A DNA stretch of 64,000 nt from Trileptium ribeirensis. Its lineage: Eukaryota > Nematoda > Enoplea > Enoplida > Thoracostomopsidae. Position numbers and translations under genes: made by a program. Position 1 is the stretch's first letter. Each line of letters starts with the position of its first letter. Below are positions 1-18,711 of this stretch, in pieces. The DNA is taken from NCBI GenBank assembly GCA_030248225.1, contig JASANE010012469.1:20976-84975 (forward strand). The letters are read 5' to 3'. A model generated the notes under the pieces. That model saw only the letters and a program-made list of their open reading frames with translations. It had not been told where the DNA came from and made no database searches.

Positions 1-1419
1 TTGTGGCTCTCGATGAGATAATTTTGTGTGGACGTCTCGGTGCGAGGCTTCTATCTCGAGATATAGGCCAAAGTTAAATATGTGGCCTATTTTGAGCCGG
101 AAAACCTGATCGGCGGGTTTAGCTTCTAATGAAAGGCCACAAATAGACTTAATTTGTGATCAAATAAAAAATTGTGAACATCCCTCCATCCGATGATGAG
201 TTCTCGTAGAAAGCAAGATTTGATTCCAAATGGGTTCTAAAACGGGTCCATAAGACCCAAAATACGCGAAAATGGTAATATCTCCGCAACCGTTCTAGTT
301 ATATAGGTGTGTCTCGTCTCATGCTGTAGAAGCAAATCATCCTCTGTATATTTGCTTATACTGTGCTGTTACTAACATTTTTCTGCAGTATTAGATCAAA
401 AAAGGGTTCTTCAATGAGCCTATAATATACAAAATCTCCGTAACCACTCGAGTTATGTATGTGTTTGGTCTCATTGTATGGAGCAATTCATCCTGTATCT
501 CGCTGCAAATGGTGTGCTGCTATTGTCATTACTTTAACTGGCCTGTCTAGAGTGGGGGATCATCACTTTCCAAATCCCCAATGTTCGTGAGTTTCTCCCC
601 ATGTCCTCATCTTTCGACTCGCCGAATGCACGACAGTAAAGTGTATGAAAATATGTGAAAATTTAATATTTTTAGGTAAAATTTATTCCCCCACTTTGAA
701 ATTTCCCCCGAGAATGTACATGGGACCTCCGCCCCTCCTCTCCGGAAAGCTGTGGATAGGCCAGACTTACATTGCAAGGCTGGGTCAAAAAGGGTTTTCA
801 GTGAGCCTATGGGATACAAAACACATAGAAATGGCAATACCTGTTCAAGCGCTCGAGCTATATAGGGTTTTTGATTGTCATTTTGTAGAGCAATTCATCC
901 TGTTTGTTCTTGAAAATTGCAAGTACAATAATAGTTATATCTTTTCATTTATTCCAATAAAGTGACTGATATTCGGCGGCTCATTTCGTAATTTAATGTT
1001 CAATATAGCTATGCATATCTCTCTAAATGACATATTTAACACTCAGCAGTCATCACATTGGCGATAACACAAGCTACTAGTTATAAATTAAAAAATGTTG
1101 CTTTGAGCCGTATACACAACTAAATAGTGTAGTCTGGCTTTGGTTATGTACCCGTGTTAACCTGCCGCGAATATGGGATAACTTTTGATGGACCGCCAAA
1201 CTATAATTTTGGGGTTTTATTCGTTCCAGGTGGCCTGGGCATGGCGATCAATAAATTTAGATGACTATATTTTCAACCAGTTCTGTTACAATAGAAACAT
1301 TTTAAACTAATCTTCAAATGCCGTTTTTATAATTCAGTGTTTTACTGTTATGTTTTTGTCGTAATTCTATGATTATGCTAAAAATGATATATACCGATAA
1401 ACCTATTATTGAATTTCAG
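1..1419. other. Non-coding DNA upstream of the first visible Rap1 exon
   Basis: No Rap1 5' exon was found here: there is no reading frame for the P-loop or switch I, which in Rap proteins lie just before the first exon seen at 1420. The stretch is therefore intron or, less likely, flank. It holds the repeat copies at 232-945 listed separately and nothing else I can identify. Confidence 0.6.
232..945 (+). repeat. Three diverged copies of a ~172 bp repeat
   Basis: Copies begin near 232, 404 and 792. Each starts with GGGTTCT or GGGTTTT, continues with a TGAGCCTAT-like or GACCCAAAA-like stretch, then a TCGAGTTATG-like or TCTAGTTATA-like block, and ends near CAATTCATCCT. Copies 1 and 2 are adjacent; copy 3 is displaced by about 215 bp of unrelated sequence. 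Divergence is high, so this is an old duplication. Family unknown. Confidence 0.55.
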
Positions 1420-6961
<5,542 letters not shown>

Positions 6962-7010
6962 ACTCGATGCAACGGTCGTGTATGCATTGCCTGCAAAATA
7001 AATTACACTT
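6962..7010 (+). other. Rap1: Start of Rap1 3' UTR with possible poly(A) signal
   Basis: After the TGA at 6959-6961 there is an AATAAA within GCAAAATAAATTACAC near 6995. It is only about 35 bp past the stop, so a longer UTR using later signals is also possible. Confidence 0.4.
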
Positions 7011-9990
7011 AGGATTCTTGGCACCGTATACTTCTTGTATCAACCATAATTTTTGCGATCATACCAAATATATTTCTTTGTATGTTTTTCGATAAAGAGA
7101 TAAAATTTATTAAAGAATTTTTAAAGATTAAAGATTTCGACAAAGAAATTATTGTATATTCCATGATATTTTTTTCAAAATTTATCAGTTCGAGTATATT
7201 TCGAGAATTGTGTAAATAATTTTTTCTATTTGTTTTAATGAAATGAAGGCCAATTGTAACTCTATCGCTTTATTAGATGCTCCATGGTATTGCTGGAATC
7301 TAGAAGTCTTACGTCTGACTAGCAAAGATACCGCAATACATTTATTCTAATCAATAATTGTATAAATACACCATTAGTTCTATGCTAGGATTGTGTTTTT
7401 TTGTTATAACGTCATGGAATAAACTATACGAATTGGATATGAATGAATCGGTATCAGAGACAAAACGCATATCTTGTATTGGTAACTTGATAAAATCTCA
7501 TATAAATTTACTGTACATTCTTTGTACTAAATTTATAATATTGAGAAATTAATATGCGATCTGCTTTTATGCAACATTGTTATAGTATAATTATTGTTGA
7601 AACTCTTATGTGTACAACATTCACCATGCTAATACTGTTGTAATTATTAAATTACATAATATTAATAAATATCGTAATAACAAAACTAATGGCTATATTA
7701 TATTATTCTGCTTCCACTTCACTTTGATTGCTTAATTTTTGAATTTTATATAAATATGTGGTTTTGTATTCCAGACAGCATCACAATCATTAAGGCACCA
7801 CGCAGCCGGGAGGGGATGCGGGTGAATACTAGATAATGGCATTATTTTCGCTGAAAAAACATAATTTCATATTTAGCAATGCTCAGATGTATTCGACTTT
7901 GTATTTAATTATAATTATACGTTGAAACGTGTTTAACAGCTACAGGTAGCCGTAAAGGAATGTTCTCTTACTATCAGTTGCATTGTTGGTTTGTAGCTCT
8001 ATTGTATTGCTTCACTGACAAAACAAACTTCTATACTGGTTTATCAATACTTACAGCATACACAGTCGTAGTAAATTTAAATTTTTCCACAATGTCATCG
8101 ACTTTATGTTTTACTTTATTCTCTTGGCCCTCCTACTTACTGATCATGGTGAATGAGTCGAGCGAGTTAATTTGCATAGAAATATCAATGGATATGGCTT
8201 AACTTACTTGACTTAAAGCATTAGCGACGATACTGCATTCTTGACGACCTAGCTGTAAGCTGGCCACGCCAAATGGATATGGGTATTGCAAAAGCTTGTT
8301 ATTACAAGAATGTGGTTCAGCAAGTTCAATCTATGCTTTCCTATAGTCTCAGAGATCTATAATGCATGTAATACACCAGCTTGCACGTAGCTTTGGAACT
8401 TCTTCGTGGCTCGTAACGTGTAACGCATCTATAAATCGTCTTTGTTTTTGGCCCAAAAAGCGGAACAGTAGTTTGTAGAAACAATAGAACGGCGGTGTAA
8501 CACAGTTGCTGTAATAGGATGAAACATTCGCTTAGAAGTGATTTGTGTAATGATTGTGGAGAATATCTGTCATGTTTTGGCTGAATTCTTTATTAATCTT
8601 TTACTAATATTTATGTTACTTTACTAAAAAGGTTTGCTCTTGCTCTACTAATTTAATATAGATCTTCATTGTAATAAAATCCACCGTTTCAACTTTCCAT
8701 TTGAATTTGTTGTACTGCCGTCGATATCATTGTTTTGTCGCTATTTGGATAGTGTTTCTTGGTTAGATGATCACGTACACGATGTTGCGACATAAATTCT
8801 TTTGTCTTAATACACCATTTATCAAAGTGTATAATGAAACAACACTCACCTTTAATTTTGTGTATGGATATAAATAATAATTTTTCATTGGTACAATTGA
8901 CATATTCTTTTGTAGCATCAAACATTTTTCGTAGAAAAGGTATTGTCGTAAATTTTTCGATGATCGGTTGCGTTTTGATGGACTGTTTTGATCTCAAATG
9001 AACGATACAACACCACTGGACGTTGTCGTATACTACTAAAACTATTTAGTTTACCTACTATAAAGCTAGGTTTTTTGGGTCGACAGGTGGGTGTAGACCC
9101 AAAAAATTTTGCTTGACCCAGGGCAGTTTCGGCTTTGGAGACACAGGATTTGCAAATAAAGTCTATTACAAAGTGCAGGCTTTTAGCCGTTCATGCTTAC
9201 ATGTGTACATACTTGATTACTGCTGGTTACATGGATGGCCCTCGTCTCTTATCCTGGCTTGGGACAGGCAGAGAATAATTTATGTGTTTGTAATAATGTG
9301 AAATTGCATTTCGTAATTACGTTTTTTATTGTGTAAAAATTCGTGAAATTTTCGAGCCAAAAATTGTAAATCTGGACCCAGAGTTTAAGGCCTGGAGTAA
9401 GTAGTAATTAGAATAGGTAATGGTACAAAAATACACGTCTGCGCTAGAGGTTTATAGATCTTTCCGATAAAATGTCATGTTACGTGGTCAATGATACAAA
9501 TATTCGAAGGTTGTAAAATCTAGTTTTAGGTGAGGCGATCATTGGATATAACCTGTTTTTACCATAAAACCAGAAACACCATCATTAAGAACAAAAATCT
9601 GCAGTAACAGCCGTAGTGTACTCGATACAAGCACTTTAGTTTTCAATATAATTTTATGTTATTTCCAGAGAATTAGCGTTTTTCAATGTATTAAAATATT
9701 ATTCTATTGCCGATGGTGGTGGTTATACCCCAAAAACTGATTCTGTCCTTACCTCATACGTTATGTAGATGTGTTGAAATGAGCTTAAAATTTGTAGAAA
9801 TATATTCGCGCATATTGTTGTCTATAACGTTTTAGTTCGTCGTGAGTGTTGCATAGCTGAGGAGCATGTAGGGGGAACGATTGTGTTGTCTAAATTGAGA
9901 GTAGCATTATCGCGTTAAGCTTTCTGTAAACTATAAATTATGTAATAGAGGTTAATTCTAAAATTTGCTTATTCACTTTTAGGAGTCGTA
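7011..9990. other. Gene-poor AT-rich stretch
   Basis: I find no supported gene. At 9071-9106 there is a perfect 11 bp hairpin stem (TTTTTTGGGTC with its complement, 14 bp loop). A minus-strand frame at 8689-8997 has a weak Cys/His-rich pattern but no family match, and I do not call it. Confidence 0.5.
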
Positions 9991-10000
9991 AGTTTAATTA

Positions 10001-10382
10001 TTAGAAAAAATAACAGCTTAATGCTGGCGCGACAATTGTTAGGGACGGGGGCAGCCTAGACTTAAGCTTAGGCGTTGTCGAAGACTCATATGAGATGCCA
10101 AGAGTAGGTTAAGGCTTACGTAAACTTAGTATATAGAGCATTTCACTTACGCGCTTAAATGTCACTGTGGCCTAAAACTATTAAATTATTGTTTGAAAAA
10201 ATAACAGCTTAATGCTGGCGCGACAATTGATAGGGACGGTGGCAGCCTAGACTTAACCTTAGGCGTTGTCGAAGACTCATATGAGATGCCAAGAGTAGGT
10301 TAAGGCTTACGTAAACTTAGTATATAGAGCATTCCACTTACGCCCTTAAATGTCACTGTGGCCCAAAACTTTATTATTTGAC
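10001..10382 (+). repeat. Tandem duplication, two copies of 191 bp
   Basis: Copies start at about 10003 and 10194 with GAAAAAATAACAGCTTAATG and are near-identical (a few substitutions, such as GTTAGGG/GATAGGG and AAGCTT/AACCTT). Each copy contains GACTCATATGAGATGCC. High similarity indicates a recent event. No coding potential. Confidence 0.85.
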
Positions 10383-12860
10383 ACAATCGTAATCATAACT
10401 TTCGGCTGTCTTTCTTTATTTTGCTATATATATTTCTAAATATTGTAAGTGTAACGCACCTGAAATTTGTTTGTGTTATCGATCATTCATTCGATTCTTT
10501 TATTTCTTTATTTGACTTCATAAATATTATTCATTTTCTTATGGTTGGGCTGTTAATGATTTTAACAATCTTAGTGGTTATATATATATATTCTTCTAAA
10601 GTTTAAAAATAGAATTTCATTTTGGGAATTAAATCAAGGATCTGTGTAAAATTTCAGTATTTTGGGGCATTGAAAAATACACAATTATTAGGCTGAAACT
10701 CGTCAAGCGTCATAAATATATAAAATTATTGTAATATATTACATAAATTACATAGAGTCATAAATACATAAATTCGTGTTGCTTGATGGAGATGCATAAT
10801 ATATTCTTGAGATGATATTAAAATTAGTGTTGCAAACGCAAATTTTGCTTATGTGTACCTTGGTGCCTCGTCAAACTAAAAGTCATCATATGATTATTTT
10901 TACATACATATACGTATATGCAGTTATTATGGAACCGTACTATTAAAGAGCGCCTATTAACTTCGTAGCAATGTTCATGCGAAATTACAGAATAGGATGG
11001 TTGATGGCTTAACTGTATATTCGCGCAAAATTTGATTAACATTTTTTGTGTAATTCCTTGTGTTTCTACAATTTTGACATGTACTATAATCTTGGTGTGT
11101 TTCTAACTTGAAACATTTGGCTCAAAAAATTTTAGAACTTCATTTGCTCATATTGTACCAGATATTGACCTACATATGTATGTTTAAACATATACTTGTA
11201 GGAAACCGTACTAATTTTAGCATCATATCTCTTAAGCATTAAGCAAAAAACGTGGCAAATGTTTCGTACGCAGCTCTAAATACTCAAATGGGAATTTTGA
11301 GTTGGCGTGGCGGAGTAACAATGGTAATTTGTTAGTGAGATTGTTAATTATTGTTAAGCTTAAAAAATGATTAATTTAGCTTTACAATGGATTACTAAAA
11401 TAATGAGTTCAAACAGCGGCAGTATTCTACTGCTGTGATTCCATTAACATTTTTTATTGCGCAAGGCGTTATAAAATATTGCATTCAAATCAAATTCCAA
11501 AGAGTCACGCTGTTTGCTTGTTTATTTTTAAAATCAAAATATTAATAATTAGTATTGTCGAATTTCCATTGCCAGTACTCTATTCTTTATTCTCGGCCAA
11601 AAAGTATCGCAAATCTGAGGCGATCTCCGACAGGCATCTCAGTCAATCATACAGGAATTATATCTCCCATTCCGGTAACCCAAAATGTGATTACAATTTG
11701 TTACTGTGGTATTTTTCACTGACCCATATATTATCAAGTGATTTTGGCAATACATTAAACATTAACTTTGTTTTACGGAAATTGTTTTAAAATCTGCTTG
11801 TTAGCTACAATTTTGCAGTGGTTATGCTGCGGCGAAACATATAGGTGTTTTTTACGTCCGATGGACGTATGTCTAACGGTGCTTGTATAGTTTAATTATA
11901 GATGACCTTTCGGCCGGAGTATTTACTTATTTCTTAATTTGCTTATTCGCTGTCCAAGCATGTGTCAACTGCTTGATGTCGTACGACATTTGAGTGCTTG
12001 GGATAAACCTTATCCTCCACAGTGTCACTACTAACCAGACAACCATTTTACTCACCAATCCTGGAGAACATGACACGACATTGTTGTTGTCCCAAGTGTT
12101 AGGATTCTGTGCTGACTCTAAATGTTGATAAAATCAATTTTCTTGAATACAATATATAATTGCTCAGATTTAGTTGTAATTTACCAATAAAATCAACACA
12201 TTGATTCATTGTATTCTATTGCACCAGGTGTGTTTCATATTATATGTGTAATATGTACTGTTTTTTCAATGCTATGCTTCTTTTATTGTGATCGTTTTGT
12301 ATAATTCACTATAATTGCTTCCCGCGTGGAACAGACAGTTTATGTCGTTATGGTTGTTTAGACATGAAAATTACACTCCTAACTGCGACTATTTTTGCAA
12401 TTATATATATACATGTAATCGTGTTGCTGTAAATTGATACAGATTCAAACGGAGTGCAAATTTTGTCATGTGAAACGAGTAAAACTGGCTAGCCTACGCT
12501 CGATAGCCGGCAGCTGCATTCATGGTGAAGCAGTGTACAATCAGATACATAGTGGATTGTGTTTCTATTGTAGTCGCAGCCGATACTCCATGCCGGCAGG
12601 CAAGGAAATCAAATATCGAAATCCAAGAATCCATTCAAAGTCCAAGAATAATCACAACTTAACAATTCATTTTAAGGGCAACGTGGCGGTTATTTCAAAA
12701 TAATAGAACCGCTTCCTTCAATGAACCAAAAGGTGGCACATTCAGCAATTTAGCAAATCCCATTTTTCGAGGAAAAATGTTAAGGATTATTAGTTTTGCT
12801 TTTGGAAGCGCTGACGCAATGTATATAACACATATTTTATTGTTATACCTTTATCGCTTT
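10383..12860. other. Gene-poor AT-rich stretch
   Basis: No gene that I can support. The open frames at 11479-11790 (+) and 12434-12703 (+) have no recognisable domain. A perfect 14 bp palindrome, ATGTCGTACGACAT, lies within a larger weak hairpin at about 11957-12003. Confidence 0.45.
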
Positions 12861-12861
12861 A

Positions 12862-13381
12862 TAATACATGAGTAAACTTAAGCTGCGCCCCTACCATGCT
12901 GTTTTGACACCATGTATAAATCACTGTTAGTGAACAAGGCAGTCATTGCAATAAGCAAATCTAAATTCAGCGTTTTCGTTCGCTGACGATAAATCGGCGT
13001 AGTTTCTGTTCTCTTTCTCAATTTGCTGTGTGGCGACCATAACCCAAGGTGTGGCAACTTGCATTCTGCATTTTTTCATTGTGTTAACACATTTCGTTTT
13101 ATTGGTAATACGCGTAGTTCTAGAACATCGCATGTAGCGATTAAAACACTAAACGGTGGTGCTTTGGTTTTATAACAATAAAAATCCTACACGGTCACTA
13201 ACTGGTTAGTAGATGTTTTAGGGTTAGCCGTTAATAGGCCAATATGTAGTTTCTTAACATTTTGGGTGCATTGCCCAAAACGCCAATTTTGCATTCTTTT
13301 TTACGTTTCTACACCGAACAAGCAATTGCTAATGCCTGAGGATGACGGTAGCCGGCGTAATTTAATTTTATTCATGCATAA
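12862..13381. mobile_element. MITE, ATGAGTAAACTTAA family, diverged copy
   Basis: The left end reads ACATGAGTAAACTTAAGCTG, and near 13355-13381 the right end reads AATTTTATTCATGCATA, its imperfect complement. An internal block CCAATTTTGCATTCTTTTTT also occurs, diverged, at 21350-21375 beside the better-preserved copy at 21576-22127. No coding sequence. Confidence 0.5.
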
Positions 13382-14474
13382 GTAGACTCTCATTTTTCAT
13401 GCTTAGTCTCGGAGACTTGACCGCTCAATAGGGGAGCACAGTAGAAGTGAAGCTTTAAAACGTAAGTCAAAAAATTGGGACAACACAACTAAAGCTAGTA
13501 ATGCCTGGGGCCTCATTACCTGAAATGTATAGACTAACTGGTATAGCCGGAACTAAAATCATTGGACTTGGTCAACTTTCGACATTAGCTTTGCACAGTA
13601 GGGCTCATTGTATAAAAATGTTAAGCGTTTGGAAATGTACCCTTCTTTGTTCTCACTTATATGGGATAATTTTTCTTGTGATTTGTATGATCAACTTTAT
13701 TTACAAGAAGAACAAATTTATTTACTTCTGGCTTATAAACGTCGAGCTGATGTGACAGTGAAAATATTACGGTAACGTATTACTTAATGAAAGGTTTAAA
13801 ACCATCTAAAGCCAAATTTTCTATAAGGAAGACAACGAGTTCTTGAAACCGTACTCGTTTCTAAGTTATCTTGATTAATGTTCCATCGCAAGTTTGAAGT
13901 TTTTTGTATTCAATGGCATCGCCGTTTCCGCGCTTCAACGCATACACTGTACCCAGAGCCAACAACCTTGAATGGAATCAATGTGTGTATATATTTAATA
14001 TTTTTGGGTTTTGGTACGTAATTAATATTAATAATTGGTATATGTAAGCGTCATTGACAGCGTCGCGTACATGGTGCCACTGTCGTTGAAACTTTTTACT
14101 TTATTTTAGTGTGACAAAAATGATAGTATCTTTTATAAACATACAGCTTTTTAGGCGAGTATTCATCAGTAAACCGAAAGCATGTTTTGCTTGTGCGCGA
14201 CACTGTATAGCGACGTATACTGTGAAATGTAAACATTTAATATGTGAATAAACATGGTAAAAGAATTGATGCTAACTGAGCAGCTACGCTAGTGTTTATA
14301 TTTTTGGTAGACAGAGATCCATGCGAATGCAGCATTTAGTGCTGAGCAGTGGCAAGATCGTGCTACAAATTTCTTGCATATTTGTTATCGGTAAGAAGCT
14401 TTAACGTTTTCTGTTCTGTTTTAATACATTTCGAGTACCGATGAATAGTTATTTTAGTTAATGGTACAACGCAT
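13382..14474. other. No feature seen
   Basis: AT-rich DNA with a short open frame at 13501-13755 that has no recognisable domain. Nothing else is supported. Confidence 0.4.
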
Positions 14475-16410
14475 TCAGGAGTAAATTGTTGAACTGTGTA
14501 AACCACCTCGACTTGTACTAGCACCGCGACTGCTCATATTTTCACGATAGCTGCCCGCAAAGCAGACGTTGAGCTCATATATCGTCTGTTCTCTAAACTG
14601 GTCTTTAACATCGTGCGCTCGTATTACGGTCGGTGCCGTCATACTAACACATCGACTATTTTGCTTTAGCAACTGATGTAAACCACCTCTACTGCTAAGA
14701 TTTTCACGGTAGCTGCAGGCAAAGCAAACGTTGAGCTCATATATTATATCGTCTGTTCGCTAAACTGGTCGTTAACATGGTGCGCTCCGTATTACGGGCG
14801 GTGCATCATACTAGCACATCGGCTATTTTGCTTTAGCAACTGATGTAAACCACCTCGACTTGTACTAGCACCACGACTGCTAAGATTTTCACGATAGCTG
14901 CACGCAAAGCAAACGTTGAGCTCATATATTATATCGTCTGTTCGCTAAAATGGTGTTTAACATCGTGCGCTCGTATTACGGGTGGTGCCATCATACTAAC
15001 ACATCGACTATTTTGCTTTAGCAACTGACGTAAACCACCTCGACTTGTACTAGCACCACGACTGCTAAGATTTTCACGATAGCTGCACGCAAAGCAAACG
15101 TTGAGCTCACATATTATATCGTCTGTTCGCTAAATTGGTCTTTAACATCGTGCGCTCGTATTACGGGCGGTGCCATCATACTAACACATCGGCTATTTTG
15201 CTTTAGTAACTGATGTAAACCACCTCGACTTGTACTAGCACCACGACTGCTAAGATTTTCACGATAGCTGCACGCAAAGCAAACGTTGAGCTCATATATT
15301 ATATCGTCTGTTCGCTAAACTGGTCTTTAACATCGTGCACTCGTATTACGGGCGGTGCCATCATACTTACACATCGGCTATTTTGCTTTAGCAACTGATG
15401 TAAACCACCTCGACTTGTACTAGCACCACGACTGCTAAGATTTTCACGATAGCTGCACGCAAAGCAAACGTTGAGCTCATATATTATATCGTCTGTTCGC
15501 TAAACTGGTCTTTAACATCGTGCACTCGTATTACGGGCGGTGCCATCATACTGACACATCGGCTATTTTGCTTTAGCAACTGATGTAAACCACCTCGACT
15601 TGTACTAGCACCACGACTGCTAAGATTTTCACGATAGCTGCACGCAAAGCAAACGTTGAGCTCATATATTTATATCGTCTGTTCGCTAAATTGGTCTTTA
15701 ACATCGTGCGCTCGTATTACGGGCGGTGCCATCATACTAACACATCGGCTATTTTGCTTTAGCAACTGATGTAAACCACCTCGACTTGTACTAGCATCAC
15801 GACTGCTAAGATTTTCACGGTAGCTGCACGCAAAGCAAACGTTTAGCTCATATATTATATCGTCTGTTCGCTAAACTGGTCGTTAACATCGTGCGCTCGT
15901 ATTACGGGCGGTGCCATCATACTAACACATCGGCTATTTTGCTTTAGCAACTGATGTAAACCACCTCGACTTGTACTAGCACCACGACTGCTAAGATTTT
16001 CACGATAGCTGCACGCAAAGCAAACGTTGAGCTCATATATTTATATCGTCTGTTCGCTAAACTGGTCGTTAACATCGTGCGCTCGTATTACGGGCGGTGC
16101 CATCATACTAACACATCGGCTATTTTGCTTTAGCAACTGATGTAAACCACCTCGACTTGTACTAGCACCACGACTGCTAAGATTTTCACGATAGCTGCAC
16201 GCAAAGCAAACGTTGAGCTCACATATTATATCGTCTGTTCGCTAAATTGGTCTTTAACATCGTGCGCTCGTATTACGGGCGGTGCCATCATACTAACACA
16301 TCGGCTATTTTGCTTCAGTAACTGATGTAAACCACCTCGACTTGTACTAGCACCACGACTGCTAAGATTTTCACGATAGCTGCACGCAAAGCAAACGTTG
16401 AGCGCAAATA
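14475..16410 (-). repeat. 185 bp tandem array made from the 3' coding end of the neighbouring gene, 11 units
   Basis: The marker TAAACCACCTCGACTTGTAC (or a close variant) recurs near 14497, 14679, 14846, 15031, 15216, 15401, 15586, 15772, 15957, 16143 and 16328. The period is 185 bp, 186 in two units. The last-named unit is the genuine 3' end of the 16226-16921 reading frame; the others follow it downstream on the minus strand. Central units are almost identical. The two units farthest from the gene are the most diverged, and unit 2 lacks 21 bp. Because 185 is not a multiple of three and each unit has a TAA after EQTI, the array does not extend the protein. The pattern fits unequal crossing-over with homogenisation of the centre. 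Confidence 0.9.
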
Positions 16411-16921
16411 TTAGAACACATAACAAAATGAATAGTCCACCGATGAATAGCCAGTCTTTGAATGTTGGCTCGATAAATACAAGTTGAAACGGAATGGCAC
16501 TAGTTGATGTTTGATAACCAGTGGTTGTTGGAGTTGCTATATTTGCTGCTGTTGTTACATTATACTTTACGTTAACAGTAACATTAATATCGTTCGTGGT
16601 CGAATAATGTATTATAGGTGTAACCATTGTATTATAGAATATGAACACTGCGCTTTGTTGCAGCAGCAGTGTTGTGTATAAATAATGATCTGAAGTTAAT
16701 TTGAAACGATGATACATGATTGAACATACATGCTCATAGGGATCCCCATTCTCCAGCTTGGCGCCGCGTAGATCTTCTTGACAGGTGCCACAGCACCCTC
16801 CTGGCGGCACTACACCCTCCCTCACGTCCTCAGGATGACCCCATGTAAGATTTCTAAATTCTTGTGCCCCTAACACGTTCCCGAAGATTGGGAACGACAA
16901 AGGGTCGTGCAGTACGTACAT
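16226..16921 (-). CDS. Putative single-pass membrane protein with Thr-rich stalk, 231 aa
   Basis: I do not recognise a named family. The frame has a Cys-rich start (GGCCGTC at residues 42-48, faintly like the end of a VWC domain), N-glycosylation sequons at about N24, N113 and N121, a Ser/Thr-rich stretch at about 122-142, and one strong hydrophobic segment at about 157-178 (WLFIGGLFILLCVLIF). A Ser/Arg-rich tail ending DQFSEQTI follows. There is no signal peptide at this Met (16921), so a 5' exon may be missing or the true start may be internal. The block F-x-EP-x-x-x-x-WL-x-IGG-...-IF-x-LN is shared with 36059-36355, which supports a real protein family with a conserved membrane region. The 3' end is the source of the downstream 185 bp array. 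Confidence 0.5.
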   Translation of the reverse strand: MYVLHDPLSFPIFGNVLGAQEFRNLTWGHPEDVREGVVPPGGCCGTCQEDLRGAKLENGDPYEHVCSIMYHRFKLTSDHYLYTTLLLQQSAVFIFYNTMVTPIIHYSTTNDINVTVNVKYNVTTAANIATPTTTGYQTSTSAIPFQLVFIEPTFKDWLFIGGLFILLCVLIFALNVCFACSYRENLSSRGASTSRGGLHQLLKQNSRCVSMMAPPVIRAHDVKDQFSEQTI

Positions 16922-18711
16922 GGAAGCGACAAGTTGTTAAAAACTTAGAACAATAATTTTGTGACACCTTTCAATGCGAAGATGGAAAGCCGACCAGTTT
17001 AGCGAAATGTCCGTCCTAAGGAGCTATGGATCGTCAAAAATAGAGTAAAGTGACAAGCACGATGGCGACCCAAGTCACTGACGAGTAATCAGGTTAGATA
17101 AGGTTATATATATAGTATGTTCTCTGCAGCTCTGAATCTATGTTTGATAGAGTAATACTGTCAAACTATTTGATTTGCTTTTGTGTAGAAATAAACAACC
17201 ATTTTTGTGGGAAAACGGTCAGTTAGACAAATTGATAGTGTATTAAAATACTAATGGTTGAGTAAAACTGTATAAGTTTTTACAGTTTTATTTAACTCTA
17301 GAAATGAGAATGACCCTTAACAATATTTAGGCTTCGGTGCACGATTGAGCATTTCAGAACCGTGGCCGAGTGACAAAATGCAGAGCGGACCAACACTAAA
17401 AGAAATATTGAAATGAACAGCGTGCTCGTGTAATTAACAAAGTACAGGCATTAGTGTTCATGTTGAATTGAGCCTAATTATCTGAACCGAGTGGTCCATT
17501 TCTAAAAGATATAGGAATCGATTTATGTGGCGATGATCAGAAAACTTAAAGAATACGTTTAGTGGCAGACCGCTGTCAAAATAAATACCTGATTTCCTTT
17601 AGAGGGCGGTTCGTGGTTTATTTTACCTGGCCAACTGTCGGAGTCACCGAAATGACAAAGTTGGTCGCCATGTTGGGCAACATGAACCATAATGGATAAT
17701 TTCTTTTGCTGAGGTCTGTCTAAAAAGTAATGTTAGTGGATATCCGTCTGAAATAATTTCCCCGGATTCTTGAATCGGTGTTGTTGCAAATGCCATGAGA
17801 ATTTGAATAATTTTTAACTGCCCAAAATACCTACATGCTACCGTTTTGACTGACTAGTTGTGTGGTAAGAAGGTTGAAGTGGGTGACGTTTTGGGTCTTG
17901 CACCTTCAGCAGAAAGTGTCGCTGGCACACAATGTAATATTATTACATTAGAATGATGTTAAAATATATACTGATATAGGTTTACGACTTTTGCGAGCTT
18001 GTATTCCTAAAAATGACATGTATACATACACTGTGCTCGTAGGTAGTGGGCTAGTGCCCTGGACTAGCCTTAGTTTTGTGCGTGTTCTCACGTGGCTCAA
18101 AATTTTCAACACAATCTTACCTCCTCTATTACACAAACAAATGTTTGACATAAGCGATACACCCCAGAGAACCATAGTTGATTACTGCTCTATTGACGCA
18201 AATCTATCCTTAACATTGGGAGAGGGGGCAGCGCGCATTACAATTTTGAGTAGACACGATAGGTATTTCGACACGGAAGTAAGATAGATGTGAATTTCTT
18301 GTGAAAATAGTGGCGGGACTGGGGTGGGGCCTCCAACCTCCACTCTTCAGGATTTGCGCCTATGTACCGCTCAGACATTCTTGTCGCTGAGCCAAAAACC
18401 AGGACACCAAAGTATAAAGGAAGAATATATTACACGAATGTGACAACCTTCAAAGAATTTTTGTTATAAGTCTCGGTACTCTGAACGACTACACTATGGA
18501 CAGCTGTTTTATAAATATATAAGACAAACACATGATGGAAAAGGAAGCATTGGTGATAGCTATAGGTTTTGGTTAATATTAAAACATTACGATAATAATC
18601 CTTTCATTTAATTAAAAAATAACCGGACAAAGCAGCATAATATTCATGATTTTTCTATAAATATATCAATATAATATATATGAGATAGATTTTATTAACA
18701 ATATATAATGT
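16922..18711. other. No gene seen
   Basis: AT-rich DNA. A near-perfect hairpin, GAGTAAAACTGTA with its complement TACAGTTTTATTTAAC, occupies about 17257-17296. Overlapping open frames at 17948-18287 on both strands show no domain. Confidence 0.4.

Noticed and set aside
8689..8997. 102-codon minus-strand frame with a Cys/His pattern (QHRVRDHLTKKHYP)
   Set aside because: It recalls a zinc finger, but the Cys spacing is wrong, there is no neighbouring finger or transposase, and no splice partner is visible.
12434..12703. 89-codon plus-strand frame with C-x2-C pairs
   Set aside because: No known domain spacing; composition is near chance in AT-rich DNA, and no gene context is present.
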